Of a stretch of 51,478 bases of DNA, positions 16,128-23,404 are shown one piece after another. How positions within the stretch are numbered: position 1 is the first letter of the stretch; each line of letters opens with the position of its first letter. A program made the translations under genes and the position numbers. The stretch lies in the NCBI RefSeq assembly GCF_000189275.1, contig NZ_AEVT01000060.1:1-51478 (forward strand), in the 5' to 3' direction. The notes beneath the pieces were generated by a model. It saw nothing but the letters and a program-made list of their open reading frames with translations, ran no database searches and had not been told where the DNA came from. Source of the stretch: Vibrio sinaloensis DSM 21326 (GTDB lineage: Bacteria; Pseudomonadota; Gammaproteobacteria; Enterobacterales; Vibrionaceae).

Positions 16128-17488
16128 AAGCCAAGCAAGAGATAACTCTCTTTGAATATGACTGTTTAGTTAGTGAAGACGTTGTGCAAGAGCAAAGCGC
16201 AACGTCACACATTCAAGCTATTTCAAAATCAGCTTATGAATACCTTAAGCAGCTTTGCTTGGGCGATGAACGAGAAAACCGTTTAATTCAGTTACGTCGC
16301 CGAAGTGGTATGGAAGTGCTACAAGTTCAAAACTACGCAGGAGTGATATTCACGCCTGATAAAACTCAAATTGAAGTGTTACCCAAAATTGGCAAAAGCT
16401 TTAATAGTGAGTGCACTGAAAGTGATTGTGTTAGAGCGCGCCAGACACTGCTTATCATGTTGCGTGCTTTAAAGGGCTTTTCGCACATTCAAACATCAAA
16501 TGCGAATATCGCCCGCCAAAGAATGCCTTTGCTCGAAGTGTTTATTGGCCAATTTTTGCAATCGGTAAATACACTTGTGAAGCGAGGGCTAAGAAGTGAC
16601 TATGTACGTAGGGAAGATAACCTAAGGTTCCTAAAAGGAAAACTCAATGTAAGTAAACAAGTCAGACATAACTTCGTTAATAAGCAAAGGTTTTACTGTG
16701 ATTATGATGAGTTCTTGCTGGATCGTCCCGTTAATCGATTAATTCATAGCGCCCTAAGAAAAGTCAAAAAACATACTCGAAGTGCAGCTAACCAGAAGCT
16801 ATTACAAGAACTAGAGTTTGTATTTCGTGAGGTGCCTGAGAGCCGAAACTATAAATTTGATTTTTCAAAAATCAGGCTTGATAGAGCGATGAGTTATTAC
16901 CTGGTACCTCTAGATTGGTGTCGACTAATCTTAGAAGGCTTTGCTCCACAGACGATGAAAGGGGGCGCGAACGCAGCTTCTCTTTTGTTCCCTATGGAGA
17001 AGGTATTTGAAGACTACGTTGCTAACGTCTTAAAAGAACAACTAGTGGTCAGCCATCCTAAGCTCACTGTTAGTACACAAGTTACTGGTGAATACCTTGC
17101 ACGTTATGGCGGCAGGAGCAAGTTCAGCTTACGCCCGGACTTGATCATTAAGGAAGGAAGCACCAATAAAGTCGTGCTCGATACTAAGTGGAAGCTTCTC
17201 AATACCAAGTTAAATAATTCAAATATTTCCCAATCGGATGTTTACCAATTGTTTGCTTATGCGAAAAAGTATTTGGCGGATGATGAGAGTGGACAAGATG
17301 TGGTGCTTATTTACCCTCGTCAAGATAACTTTGATGAAGCACTGCATTTCCCTTTTGAATTGGGAGATGGGCATAAGCTTTGGGTTGTACCATTCGATAT
17401 ATCAGAGAAGAAAAGTTCGGGCATCAGATGGCCATCATCTTTCAACTTGGCCTCTAGTACTATAGTTCTTCAACTACACTCAAACTAA
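16124..17488 (+). CDS. mcrC: McrC-type nuclease partner of McrB
   Basis: A 454-residue protein starting at GTG 16124, overlapping the mcrB stop by four bases (GTGA). The C-terminal third has a PD-(D/E)xK nuclease core: LRPDLIIKEG near residue 335 and VVLDTKWKLL near 350, followed by SQSDVYQLFAYAKKY, as in McrC proteins. The N-terminal part (about 30-230) fits the McrC region that contacts McrB and stimulates its GTPase. It is the last gene of the tightly linked restriction run. A 7-bp inverted repeat spans its stop codon (17475-17498) but lacks a T-run, so it is not a clear terminator. Confidence 0.93.
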   Translation: MKAKQEITLFEYDCLVSEDVVQEQSATSHIQAISKSAYEYLKQLCLGDERENRLIQLRRRSGMEVLQVQNYAGVIFTPDKTQIEVLPKIGKSFNSECTESDCVRARQTLLIMLRALKGFSHIQTSNANIARQRMPLLEVFIGQFLQSVNTLVKRGLRSDYVRREDNLRFLKGKLNVSKQVRHNFVNKQRFYCDYDEFLLDRPVNRLIHSALRKVKKHTRSAANQKLLQELEFVFREVPESRNYKFDFSKIRLDRAMSYYLVPLDWCRLILEGFAPQTMKGGANAASLLFPMEKVFEDYVANVLKEQLVVSHPKLTVSTQVTGEYLARYGGRSKFSLRPDLIIKEGSTNKVVLDTKWKLLNTKLNNSNISQSDVYQLFAYAKKYLADDESGQDVVLIYPRQDNFDEALHFPFELGDGHKLWVVPFDISEKKSSGIRWPSSFNLASSTIVLQLHSN

Positions 17489-17790
17489 TTCGAGTGTAAG
17501 GAAAGACTCTAAGAGTTAGATTATCAAAACACTTCGCAATAGGTTGAGTAATCGCTGCTTTGTTAACAGAAATCTCTAAACGTATGGTTGATTTGTAGGC
17601 CCATGGAGTATCAACAAACAAGTTTGTTGATATATTTATTTTAGAAGTGACTTAATTGCCAGCAAAACTAAAGAAAACTCGGTAAGGCTGAAAACGAAAT
17701 GGTGATTTCATATGTACTTTTGAAATCACAGATTAAGCGGTTATTGCTGGGCTAAGGCGTTCGGCACAGAGATAGAATGGAAGTTGATCC
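17489..17790. other. Intergenic region between mcrC and the HNH gene
   Basis: About 300 bp without a visible gene. It holds the 24-bp palindrome at 17609-17632, which is listed separately. GGAAG about 7 bases ahead of GTG 17791 serves the HNH gene. Confidence 0.4.
17609..17632. promoter_or_regulatory. 24-bp perfect palindrome upstream of the HNH endonuclease gene
   Basis: TATCAACAAAC (17609-17619) and GTTTGTTGATA (17622-17632) are perfect 11-bp inverted arms with a 2-base centre. The site lies about 160 bp ahead of the nuclease start. It is followed by TATTTATTTTAG, not a clean T-run. An operator for a repressor is the likeliest reading; a weak terminator of the mcrC transcript is the alternative. 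Confidence 0.5.
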
Positions 17791-18918
17791 GTGGCATTAG
17801 AGTTGTACCTTGAACGGTTCCAAAACTTAAAGATGAACAGTGCAAGTGGCAGGAAAAGCCCGCACAAGGTGTGTATGCTTTTGGCTGTGATGGATCTCAT
17901 CCAAGCTGGGCATATCGCAACCAACCGAATCTATTTGAACTCAGCGCTCAAGGAGCGGTTTACCCATCATTTTGACAACTTAGCTCAGGCTAAAGATAAG
18001 AACACGCCAGATAATCCGTTTTTTCATTTGAGGAGCGAAGGCTTTTGGCACCTTTCATACGAAGACGGATACAACAGTTCGAATACCCGTCGCTACTCAG
18101 CAAAATCAGTCAACTACGTGTATCTCGATAATGAGCTTTTTGACTACATGAAAAGCTACATTGTTGCCAATGAGATTAGAGAAGCCTTGGTGTCGAACTT
18201 ATCGGATTTGGCCAGCTTGTATTATCAATGGCTGGTCGATATTGGCAAATCGGAGAAAACAGCGCGTAATTACTTGGGCGCAATCAAAGGTTCGATTTCT
18301 AATTGGCTGATCGACGCCGGAGAGCTCGAACAACCTCTTACGAATATCAATTCCTACCGCAGATTCCTTAGCTATGAAGAAAAGGTAAGAAAGCTAGAGC
18401 AATTCCAACTTCGAGATAGTAAAGGTAAGGGGATGTACAGTGCTGCCTTGTCTCATTACCAAAAATTCCTCGCCGATGTCTCTCAAATCGATGTCAACGC
18501 AGACATCAAGCAAGTCATGTCAGACAAAGCACTATCAGACACTGAGAAAAGCATACTTGTGAAGACACGGATGGGCCAAGGCGGTTTTAGAACCAAGCTG
18601 ATTCAGATGTGGGGAGGATGCGCTGTTACAGGGTATCGCAATACTCAGTTGCTTCTGGCGTCACACATTAAACCTTGGCGAGACTCAAATAACGAAGAGC
18701 GTTTGGATAGATTTAACGGTCTTCTGTTGTTGGCAAACCTAGACAAAGCGTTCGATCTTGGGTTCATCTCCTTCAATGACCAAGGAAAAGTGATGATCTC
18801 TAGTCAGCTAGAATCACCTGATGCTATAGGGTTGGATGAAAACATGTCATTCAACATTGCCGCTGAACATAAGCGCTATCTTGCCCACCACAGGGCAGAG
18901 CTGTTTAAGGGATTTTGA
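17791..18918 (+). CDS. HNH restriction endonuclease with possible sulphur-binding (SBD-like) N-terminus
   Basis: A 375-residue protein starting at GTG 17791 (GGAAG site 7 bases upstream). The C-terminal part is an HNH nuclease of the HNH_2 type: FRTKLIQMWGGCAVTG near residues 262-278, then ASHIKPW, NGLLLLANLDKAFDLGFISF. The N-terminal 110 residues have SPHKVCMLLAVMDLI and PFFHLRSEGFWHLS. That layout (Pro-His-Lys then a hydrophobic helix, later F-x-L...F-W-x-L) resembles the phosphorothioate-DNA-binding SBD of ScoMcrA-type enzymes. The middle (about 140-180, YYQWLVDIGKSEKTARNY) resembles the core-binding domain of tyrosine recombinases. It is probably a modification-dependent (type IV) nuclease next to McrBC. 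The nuclease call is firm; the reader call is inference. Confidence 0.75.
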   Translation: MALELYLERFQNLKMNSASGRKSPHKVCMLLAVMDLIQAGHIATNRIYLNSALKERFTHHFDNLAQAKDKNTPDNPFFHLRSEGFWHLSYEDGYNSSNTRRYSAKSVNYVYLDNELFDYMKSYIVANEIREALVSNLSDLASLYYQWLVDIGKSEKTARNYLGAIKGSISNWLIDAGELEQPLTNINSYRRFLSYEEKVRKLEQFQLRDSKGKGMYSAALSHYQKFLADVSQIDVNADIKQVMSDKALSDTEKSILVKTRMGQGGFRTKLIQMWGGCAVTGYRNTQLLLASHIKPWRDSNNEERLDRFNGLLLLANLDKAFDLGFISFNDQGKVMISSQLESPDAIGLDENMSFNIAAEHKRYLAHHRAELFKGF

Positions 18919-18966
18919 TATAGGTTTCCCTAGGCTCCATTAGCCGCAAGTTTTTGATTAATTTAC

Positions 18967-18985
18967 GTTGCATCCCTTATGCAAC
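18967..18985. repeat. Short inverted repeat downstream of the HNH gene
   Basis: GTTGCAT (18967-18973) and ATGCAAC (18979-18985) are perfect 7-bp arms with a CCCTT spacer. There is no T-run, so it is not an intrinsic terminator. Role unknown. Confidence 0.3.
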
Positions 18986-19077
18986 TAAATGATATGTTTT
19001 GAGAGTTCGATTAAGGTCTCATTTTGTGCGTCGATTAGCGCTCATCCGAGACCAAAAAATCAAAGCTAAGAAGCAAC

Positions 19078-19422
19078 TTAACAGCGTCGTCAAAGATAAG
19101 ATTGGCTCTCCCGTGATTCTTGCCGGGGCACTGGGTACTTATCAGTATGCTGGGACGGATTATTTGATCAGTATTTGCCAAGAAGTGGCGTAAAGCTTCG
19201 CATTCCTTTTGTGCTCCATCTTGATCATCGTGAAGAGCTTGGTATTTGCAAAGTTAATGTTGCGCCAGAGCTTAAAATAGCCTTTTAAAATGCGTTAAAG
19301 CAGAATTTTTAAGAATATCCTGACACGAATGATCCAAAGAATATATCACGCTGGGCAAGATCGCAATGAAACAGATCGTAACGGAAAAGATAATAATGTG
19401 TAACGGGGAGGGAATAATTTAA
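19078..19422 (+). pseudogene. Degraded class II ketose-bisphosphate aldolase (GatY/KbaY/AgaY type)
   Basis: Pieces of a tagatose/fructose-bisphosphate aldolase appear in shifting frames. At about 19105-19191 a frame reads GSPVILAGALGTYQYAGTDY, then ends in a stop. In another frame, from about 19197, it continues RIPFVLHLDHREELGICKVN and VAPELKIAF, then stop codons, then NALKQNF-EYPDTNDPK. Finally, a third frame gives AMKQIVTEKIIMCNGEGII and the natural-looking stop at 19422. In intact enzymes HLDHHE and the ELGICKVNVATELKIAF segment are over 100 residues apart; here they are fused, so the metal-binding centre is deleted. About 345 of the usual 850 bases remain. The 5' boundary near 19078 is approximate. 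Confidence 0.85.
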
Positions 19423-20122
19423 CGTTATTTTAATTTAGGTAATTACTCCCCTATATTCTACTTTTTATTTAATTGCCGTGGCGTTAGGTTGTTTTTACGT
19501 CATTTTATTTTTATTTCCAAATACTCACTTGTGGGTTATTTCTGAATGCCTTGTAAGATGCAAGGTAATGTCTTTTATACTCTTCCTTATTTATTCGAAA
19601 ATGAAACAAAATTACGTATTAAATACTTCGGTGTGATCCCTGTAAGTTGTTGTAATTAATGGCTTTTCTTTCGATATTAGACCGGTTTTTGCCAAATTGA
19701 CAGGGTGGTTTTCTATCTATATATTCGCCAAGAATTTTTATTATATTCAAATGGTTGAGTGCTTGATAATAATGGGAAAGGAAATCTTTCTTTATTGTCT
19801 TTCTTATTGTTCTGTTAGTAATTATTAATGTTACCAATGGTACTCTAACGAAAAATAACGTTTAATCCACTTTCTATCATCTGATGATTTATTCTTACTG
19901 GGCTATAAAGTAGCAACATGATTATTGTAAGAAAATACTCACAAGGATAGTGGCCATTAATCACATTACAACCATGTAATCTGAGTGGAAAAGATAAATT
20001 TAGCTTATGTGTTATTCGAAGCACATATCTTAATTTAATGCTGACATTTATTTGACAGGAATAGTCAAATAAATGTCTATTCTCCTCGCGCCCCATAACC
20101 TAAGACGTTTACAGGTTTGCTG
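19423..20122. promoter_or_regulatory. AT-rich leader/promoter region of the exopolysaccharide operon
   Basis: About 700 bp of AT-rich sequence with no credible gene on either strand; the open frames here are short and lack ribosome sites or protein-like composition. It must contain the promoter of the operon starting at 20123. The notable element is the perfect long hairpin at 20043-20077. A shorter palindrome TACCA-A-TGGTA lies around 19831-19841. I could not identify VpsR, VpsT or H-NS sites with confidence, though the AT richness would suit H-NS. Confidence 0.4.
20043..20077. promoter_or_regulatory. Perfect 14-bp inverted repeat just upstream of the exopolysaccharide operon
   Basis: GACATTTATTTGAC (20043-20056) and GTCAAATAAATGTC (20064-20077) are perfect arms around the 7-base loop AGGAATA. 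It ends 45 bases before ATG 20123. There is no T-run after it, so it is not a standard terminator. It could be an operator for a dimeric regulator or an RNA hairpin in the leader. Confidence 0.55.
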
Positions 20123-21538
20123 ATGACTTCAAGTAGAGCATTAAAGTTTGCTGATGACGGGTATGCCACTTTATATAAAGTGGCTGATTTTCTAATGATT
20201 AATTTTTCGCTGTCCGTTCTTTTAAGTTGGCTAGGAAAAACAGAAACCGCTGTTGATGTAGCGGCGGCATTTATCTTCTCGATGGTGTTTCTAGTCGTAG
20301 GGCAGAGCGCACAGCTCTATCGCAATGATGTGATTCGCCGCATTGATGCGTCCATTGTGCGTCTCATTTTAGTGACCGTACTTTCCATTTTTCTTATGGC
20401 GATTGCGCGTTATGTATTTGCGGGTATGGAAGGTGTAAACATTAGTAACTTGACTGTCGGCGTTTTCAATACTTGGTGTTTGGTGATCTTCTCCGTTGCG
20501 GCGATGTTGCGTCTATTGGTCATTCGCTGCTCACACGTTTTGCGTAATGTTGGTGAAGCTAAAAAACGTATTGCCATTATTGGTATGACACCTGCGGGTT
20601 TGGCGATTTCTAATTCGATCCACAAGGACAACCAAAACCAAACTATGGACGTCGCATTTTATGATGATCGAGATGAAGAGCGCTTTGGCTACATGAACTC
20701 CGTTCCTCACCTTGGCGAAGTTCAACTGGCGCTGGATAAGGCACGTGACGGAGAGTTGGACGAAGTCTACATCGCTCTCCCTATGGTGGCGAAGGATCGC
20801 ATTCGTCAATACCTAGATGCTTTGTCGAACAGCACAGTAGACACATTCATAGTGCCTGATTTGTACACCTACAACTTGAACGTTTCGCAAGTGAAGTCGG
20901 TGGGTGGTGTTCAAACGTTCAGCGTGTTCGGCTCCCCATTTGATGGTGTGGGTGCACTGATTAAACGTATTGAAGACATCATTATTGGTTCGGCAATTAC
21001 GTTGATGATTTCTCCGGTGCTTATTGCAGTGGCAATTGGCGTAAAGCTTAGTTCTCCGGGGCCTGTGTTGTTCAAGCAAGACCGCTACGGTCTAGGCGGA
21101 AAGAAAATCAAAGTGTGGAAGTTTCGTTCCATGAAGGTGATGGAAAACAGTGCCGTAGTGACACAAGCGACCAAAAATGATCCGCGTGTCACTAAGTTTG
21201 GTGCGTTCATTCGTCGCACGTCATTAGATGAGCTGCCGCAGTTTTTCAATGTGATTCAAGGGACGATGTCAATCGTAGGGCCAAGGCCTCATGCGGTTGC
21301 ACACAACGAAGAGTACCGTGTTCTTGTCGATAACTATATGGTTCGACACAAGATCAAACCGGGCATTACGGGTTGGGCGCAAATCAACGGCTACCGTGGG
21401 GAAACGGAAACCGTAGACAAAATGGAAAAGCGAATTCAGTTCGATATCCAATATATGCAAAAGTGGACTTTGTGGTTGGATCTTAAAATTATCTTTTTAA
21501 CGATATTCAAAGGTTTTGTAAGTGAGACTGCATACTAG
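20123..21538 (+). CDS. Undecaprenyl-phosphate hexose-1-phosphate transferase (WcaJ/VpsL-type initiating enzyme)
   Basis: A 471-residue polytopic enzyme that starts each repeat unit by moving a hexose-1-phosphate, commonly glucose, from its nucleotide sugar to undecaprenyl phosphate on the inner membrane. About residues 12-120 hold four hydrophobic segments. About 140-250 is the CoA-binding-like domain (KKRIAIIGMTPAGLAIS). A further membrane segment at about 290-310 leads to the catalytic bacterial sugar transferase domain (KIKVWKFRSMKV, TSLDELPQFFNVIQG, SIVGPRPHA, GITGWAQINGYRGET). ATG 20123 has CAGG upstream; an in-frame TTG lies 6 bases before. The next gene overlaps its end by 17 bases. 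It corresponds in place and type to VpsL of V. cholerae. Confidence 0.92.
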   Translation: MTSSRALKFADDGYATLYKVADFLMINFSLSVLLSWLGKTETAVDVAAAFIFSMVFLVVGQSAQLYRNDVIRRIDASIVRLILVTVLSIFLMAIARYVFAGMEGVNISNLTVGVFNTWCLVIFSVAAMLRLLVIRCSHVLRNVGEAKKRIAIIGMTPAGLAISNSIHKDNQNQTMDVAFYDDRDEERFGYMNSVPHLGEVQLALDKARDGELDEVYIALPMVAKDRIRQYLDALSNSTVDTFIVPDLYTYNLNVSQVKSVGGVQTFSVFGSPFDGVGALIKRIEDIIIGSAITLMISPVLIAVAIGVKLSSPGPVLFKQDRYGLGGKKIKVWKFRSMKVMENSAVVTQATKNDPRVTKFGAFIRRTSLDELPQFFNVIQGTMSIVGPRPHAVAHNEEYRVLVDNYMVRHKIKPGITGWAQINGYRGETETVDKMEKRIQFDIQYMQKWTLWLDLKIIFLTIFKGFVSETAY

Positions 21539-22814
21539 TGCGTTCTTGGGCTTGCTTGTTTGCTTGCCTGTTAGAGCAGAATTAACACCAAAGCCACATG
21601 TAGGACCAGGTGGGATTGAGTTCCAGTCCCGTTTGGAAACAAGCAGTGGTACCAATGACAATGTGACATTTCAGAGTGATCCTGAACAAGCACACGATCT
21701 TTTCTATGTTGAGGTTGCCCCTTATTTAGAGGCGGTGGCTACCCACGGTGCAGATAAATACACCTTGAGATACAACATGGATTATCGTCGCTATAAAGAC
21801 TCTCTAGCAGACGATTACATCAATCAGTTCATGGAGTTTGAAAGTGCGTGGCGCTTTGGCAAGAAAATGGGCCTGACTTGGCACATCTCTCAAGCATTGA
21901 ATCAAGAGCTTCGAGGTCAAGGCGTTACCGAAGGATTCAGTTACGACCAGTTTAAAGAGTTCGGGCTGACCAAATACGGGATTCGTAATAACTATATTGA
22001 TACTGGCTTGCTTTATAGCTATGGCGCATTAGATGGCCGTGGTCGACTAGATATTGGCTTTACAACCAAAGAGTTAACCTTTCGCGATACGCACCATATT
22101 GAAGATGCTAGCGAGGAGTTTTACCAATATTTGTTAGGCCAAGAGTTTCAAGAAAACAGCTTGGCCGTGGATCTCTATGATCAAGCCAGCAGAGATAGCC
22201 GTTTTCGTTACAGCTTCATCACCAATAAACGTAACTATCACGATAACAAACTGAAAAATAGTACTGAGCATTATTTCCTGTTTGGTTTAGATACGGCATT
22301 GACAGGAAAAACGGCTCTAGATGGGAAAATTGCTTTGTTGCAAAAGCAGTTTACTAACAACCCAGAGGCGGAAACCTTCCGCGGTATTAATTGGGATTTA
22401 GCAGCACATTGGACTCCGGTTAAGCAAGCAACGTTTAGTTTATTTAGCTGGCAGAAGCTTGAAGATCCGGATGAGGCTGGTGGATACATTCTGAATAGTC
22501 ACATTGGGGCAGCGTGGAAACACCGTTGGTGGGGGGAGCGCTTAACGTCTCGTGTGGAGTATGGGTTTGAAATGGATGATCATCGAACACCATACACTGA
22601 TCGTCATGATCAAAATCACTTGGCCAAAGTGTCACTAGGATATGACATTCGGCCGTCAATACGCGTAGAGCTGAACTACTTATGGAACAAACTGAACTCA
22701 AGTAAAGAGACAGAAGGTTTCTATATAGGTAGTGAGGACACTGCGCAATGGGTTGAACGTCAGTTAGGTTATGACCAGTCGGAGATCCAATTGCAGTTGA
22801 AGTTGCAGATATAA
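21522..22814 (+). CDS. Outer-membrane beta-barrel exopolysaccharide export protein (VpsM/CpsB-like)
   Basis: A 430-residue protein starting at GTG 21522 with a signal peptide (LHTSAFLGLLVCLPVRA, cut near residue 20). The mature part alternates charged and aromatic residues in repeated strands (for example YTLRYNMDYRRYKDSL, RLDIGFTTKELTFRDTHH, RVELNYLWNKLN) and ends in a beta-like QLQLKLQI, as expected for an outer-membrane barrel. It lies between the initiating transferase and the OPX gene, the place of VpsM in V. cholerae. It probably forms the outer-membrane pore for the polysaccharide, because the OPX partner is too short to span that membrane. Confidence 0.75.
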   Translation: MRLHTSAFLGLLVCLPVRAELTPKPHVGPGGIEFQSRLETSSGTNDNVTFQSDPEQAHDLFYVEVAPYLEAVATHGADKYTLRYNMDYRRYKDSLADDYINQFMEFESAWRFGKKMGLTWHISQALNQELRGQGVTEGFSYDQFKEFGLTKYGIRNNYIDTGLLYSYGALDGRGRLDIGFTTKELTFRDTHHIEDASEEFYQYLLGQEFQENSLAVDLYDQASRDSRFRYSFITNKRNYHDNKLKNSTEHYFLFGLDTALTGKTALDGKIALLQKQFTNNPEAETFRGINWDLAAHWTPVKQATFSLFSWQKLEDPDEAGGYILNSHIGAAWKHRWWGERLTSRVEYGFEMDDHRTPYTDRHDQNHLAKVSLGYDIRPSIRVELNYLWNKLNSSKETEGFYIGSEDTAQWVERQLGYDQSEIQLQLKLQI

Positions 22815-22827
22815 AGGTAAAGATGAA

Positions 22828-23403
22828 ATGCGAAGAATAATGCTACTAGTGATGAGCGTGTTGTGGCTAAGTCAGGCCAGTGCTGATGTGCTCGATGATA
22901 ATCAAATTGAAGCGAGCAAGCCGATGATAAGTCAGCGAGATGTTTCGCAAGATTATCACTTGGGTACAGGGGACAGGATCTCTATTAGTGTCTATGGCGA
23001 AGATGACATGTCTATGGATCTGAAAATCGGTAAATCGGGTGTCGTCAGTTTTACTTATATTGGCGAAGTGCAATTAACGGGTAGAACTCCAAGTGAAATC
23101 GAGACTGAAATCGAAGACCGTCTACGTGGTGACTATGTCCTTAATCCAATGGTGACGGTCAGCCTTGAGTCTTTCCGACTTTTCTATATTGCAGGAGAAG
23201 TGAAATTACCGAATGGTTATGAATATCAACCACGTATGACCGTTGAACAAGCTATTGCTATGGCTGGTGGGTTTACTGATCGCGCTGATGAATCTGACAT
23301 TCGCATCCGCTCAGGCGCAGATTCGCATCTTATTGAAGATGTAGAACTTACTGATCCGGTAAAACCGGGTGATACCGTAATAATTGAACAGAGTTTTTTC
23401 TAA
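22828..23403 (+). CDS. Short OPX (Wza-like) polysaccharide export protein (VpsN-like)
   Basis: A 191-residue periplasmic protein with a signal peptide (MLLVMSVLWLSQASA). About residues 38-115 are the polysaccharide export domain (YHLGTGDRISISVYGEDDM, GVVSFTYIGEVQLTGRTPSEIE) and about 115-185 an SLBB-like domain (YIAGEVKLPNGYEYQPRMTV). There is no lipobox cysteine and no C-terminal amphipathic helix to cross the outer membrane, unlike E. coli Wza. It therefore probably works with the separate barrel encoded just upstream. AAAGG precedes the ATG. The Wzc-like gene begins one base after its stop. Confidence 0.88.
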   Translation: MRRIMLLVMSVLWLSQASADVLDDNQIEASKPMISQRDVSQDYHLGTGDRISISVYGEDDMSMDLKIGKSGVVSFTYIGEVQLTGRTPSEIETEIEDRLRGDYVLNPMVTVSLESFRLFYIAGEVKLPNGYEYQPRMTVEQAIAMAGGFTDRADESDIRIRSGADSHLIEDVELTDPVKPGDTVIIEQSFF

Positions 23404-23404
23404 T

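Noticed and set aside
17475..17498. Terminator at the end of mcrC
   Set aside because: The 7-bp inverted repeat spans the stop codon and has no following T-run.
19001..19010. GAGAGTTCGA, identical to ten bases of the tRNA-Ser T-arm, as an island attachment site
   Set aside because: The match stops after ten bases and does not include the tRNA 3' end; att repeats normally extend to the CCA end.
18999..19193. A 64-codon frame from TTG 18999 as an intact small gene
   Set aside because: Its end is the aldolase fragment of the pseudogene and its start lacks protein-like composition and a ribosome site, so it is a remnant, not a gene.
19619..20096. Two minus-strand frames in the AT-rich exopolysaccharide leader
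   Set aside because: Composition is typical of random AT-rich DNA, and one runs through the perfect hairpin at 20043-20077.
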